The position numbers and the translations under genes are program-made. A stretch of DNA of 5,248 nucleotides from assembly GCA_963974645.1 (NCBI GenBank), contig CAXBEA010000170.1, positions 1-5,248 on the forward strand, in the 5' to 3' direction. This DNA comes from Motiliproteus sp963974645. Its GTDB lineage: Bacteria; Pseudomonadota; Gammaproteobacteria; Pseudomonadales; Balneatricaceae. The notes under the pieces were generated by a model. It did not search any database. It was not told the origin of the DNA and saw nothing but the letters and a program-made list of their open reading frames with translations. Shown here one piece after another: positions 4,584 through 5,248 of this stretch (position 1 is the stretch's first letter; each line of letters opens with the position of its first letter).

Positions 4584-5248
4584 ATGCGTCTAATCTTATT
4601 ACTGCTTCTCAGCGTCACCCTGCCCGCGCTTGGTGGAGAAAAACTACAGCTGCTCTACAGCGGCAATTTAGACGGTGAGTTAGAACCCTGCGGATGCTCG
4701 CTCGAGTCCGACTACGGCGGCTTACAGCGCCGCACTACGGTGATCGAACAACTACGTAGCAAAAACCCTGAGCTGCTACTGATCTCCTCCGGCGGGCTGT
4801 TTTCTCCAGAAAAGGGCAGTGATCAGATCAAGCATGGATTTATTCTCAGCGGCATCAAACAACTCAATTACGATGCTATCGGCGTCCAGTGGAGCGACCT
4901 GGTTCATGGCGAAGAGATGCTGATCAATTCCGGCTTGCCATTCTCTGTAGGTAACTGGAAAACAAACAGCATCGATGCCTCACTTGATTCGATCCATGCC
5001 AAAGGTACGTTATTTTTCAGTCAGTGGCTCGATCCCCTGACCTCTCCCTACGTTGCTATGCCCGCCATATCACCGATAAGCACCCAAACCAAACCGCTGC
5101 TGGACGCATTTTCCCAGGCCAAACAGCGAGGCCAACTGACGGTACTGGCCACCACCTTGGAACTACAGGCAGCTCAACAGCAATTTGACCTTAGCAACAT
5201 CGATGTACTGATGATTCAAGCCGCGTATGAGGTTTACGCCGAACCCCA
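4584..5248 (+). CDS. Exported UshA-like 5'-nucleotidase-family protein, 3' end off window
   Basis: The first 221 residues are visible. MRLILLLLLSVTLPALGGE is a signal peptide with cleavage probably near Ala15-Gly18, so the protein is exported. The mature N-terminus reads KLQLLYSGNLDGELEPCGCS, then YGGLQRRTTVIEQLR and LLLISSGGLFS, then LNYDAIGVQWSDLVHGEEML. This order matches the metallophosphoesterase half of UshA-type 5'-nucleotidases and the GELEPCGC subgroup often encoded with, or fused to, multihaem cytochromes c. The normal metal-binding positions are replaced: the usual N-D-x-H-G is SGNLDG, the G-D after the second strand is SGG, and the G-N-H-E region is GVQWSDL. Hydrolase activity is therefore doubtful. 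The CGC pair (C36, C38) could bind metal or form a disulfide. Starts at 4572 and 4584 are in frame; 4584 is preferred because GGAA lies about 8 bases upstream and it gives a typical signal peptide. A TAG at 4569 closes the frame. The rest of the gene and any cytochrome neighbour lie outside. Confidence 0.8.
   Translation, partial: MRLILLLLLSVTLPALGGEKLQLLYSGNLDGELEPCGCSLESDYGGLQRRTTVIEQLRSKNPELLLISSGGLFSPEKGSDQIKHGFILSGIKQLNYDAIGVQWSDLVHGEEMLINSGLPFSVGNWKTNSIDASLDSIHAKGTLFFSQWLDPLTSPYVAMPAISPISTQTKPLLDAFSQAKQRGQLTVLATTLELQAAQQQFDLSNIDVLMIQAAYEVYAEP

Noticed and set aside
4496..4678. 60-codon plus-strand frame with a hydrophobic TVPFIVLF repeat
   Set aside because: It reads the same array in another frame and then runs out of frame through the start of the nucleotidase-like gene. 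The hydrophobicity is a by-product of the repeat.

Overview
The window looks like chromosomal DNA from a gammaproteobacterium of moderate GC content, probably a marine or environmental lineage near Oceanospirillales or Chromatiales. This rests on the QseB/QseC-type two-component genes, the style of the associated TPR protein, and short-chain dehydrogenase (SDR) and BamE-like remnants of gammaproteobacterial type. The placement is inferred from protein style, not from a search.

Layout, left to right. Positions 2-148 are the 3' end of an unidentified plus-strand gene. Positions 165-428 are open but have no proper gene start, and encode what looks like only the C-terminal tail of an SDR-family oxidoreductase, so this is probably a decayed gene. 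Positions 461-3380 form a tight plus-strand operon of three genes: an exported TPR-type protein, an OmpR/PhoB-family response regulator with a TTG start, and a QseC-like sensor kinase. Each joins the next by a 4-base stop/start overlap. The kinase carries an extra Gln-rich stretch in its dimerisation hairpin, built from a 12-bp tandem repeat.

Convergent to this operon is a minus-strand gene for a small stand-alone protein with two CBS domains (3478-3918). Just upstream of it on the same strand lies a frameshifted, truncated gene for a BamE/SmpA-like lipoprotein (3995-4194). It keeps a good ribosome binding site, signal peptide and lipobox. A divergent intergenic region follows, ending in a striking array of seven 12-bp units (4479-4562). 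The array abuts the start of a plus-strand gene that runs off the right edge. That gene encodes an exported protein related to UshA-type 5'-nucleotidases, with a GELEPCGC motif, but the usual metal-binding residues are not visible in the part seen.

The best-supported working unit is the TPR-regulator-kinase operon, presumably an envelope-sensing system with an exported accessory protein. The observations most worth following are the 12-bp repeats in two unrelated contexts (kinase hairpin and upstream of the nucleotidase-like gene), a possible 39-residue repeat-encoded peptide ending two bases before that gene, and the apparently non-catalytic nucleotidase-like protein. No CRISPR array, tRNA, rRNA, insertion sequence or clear intrinsic terminator was seen.
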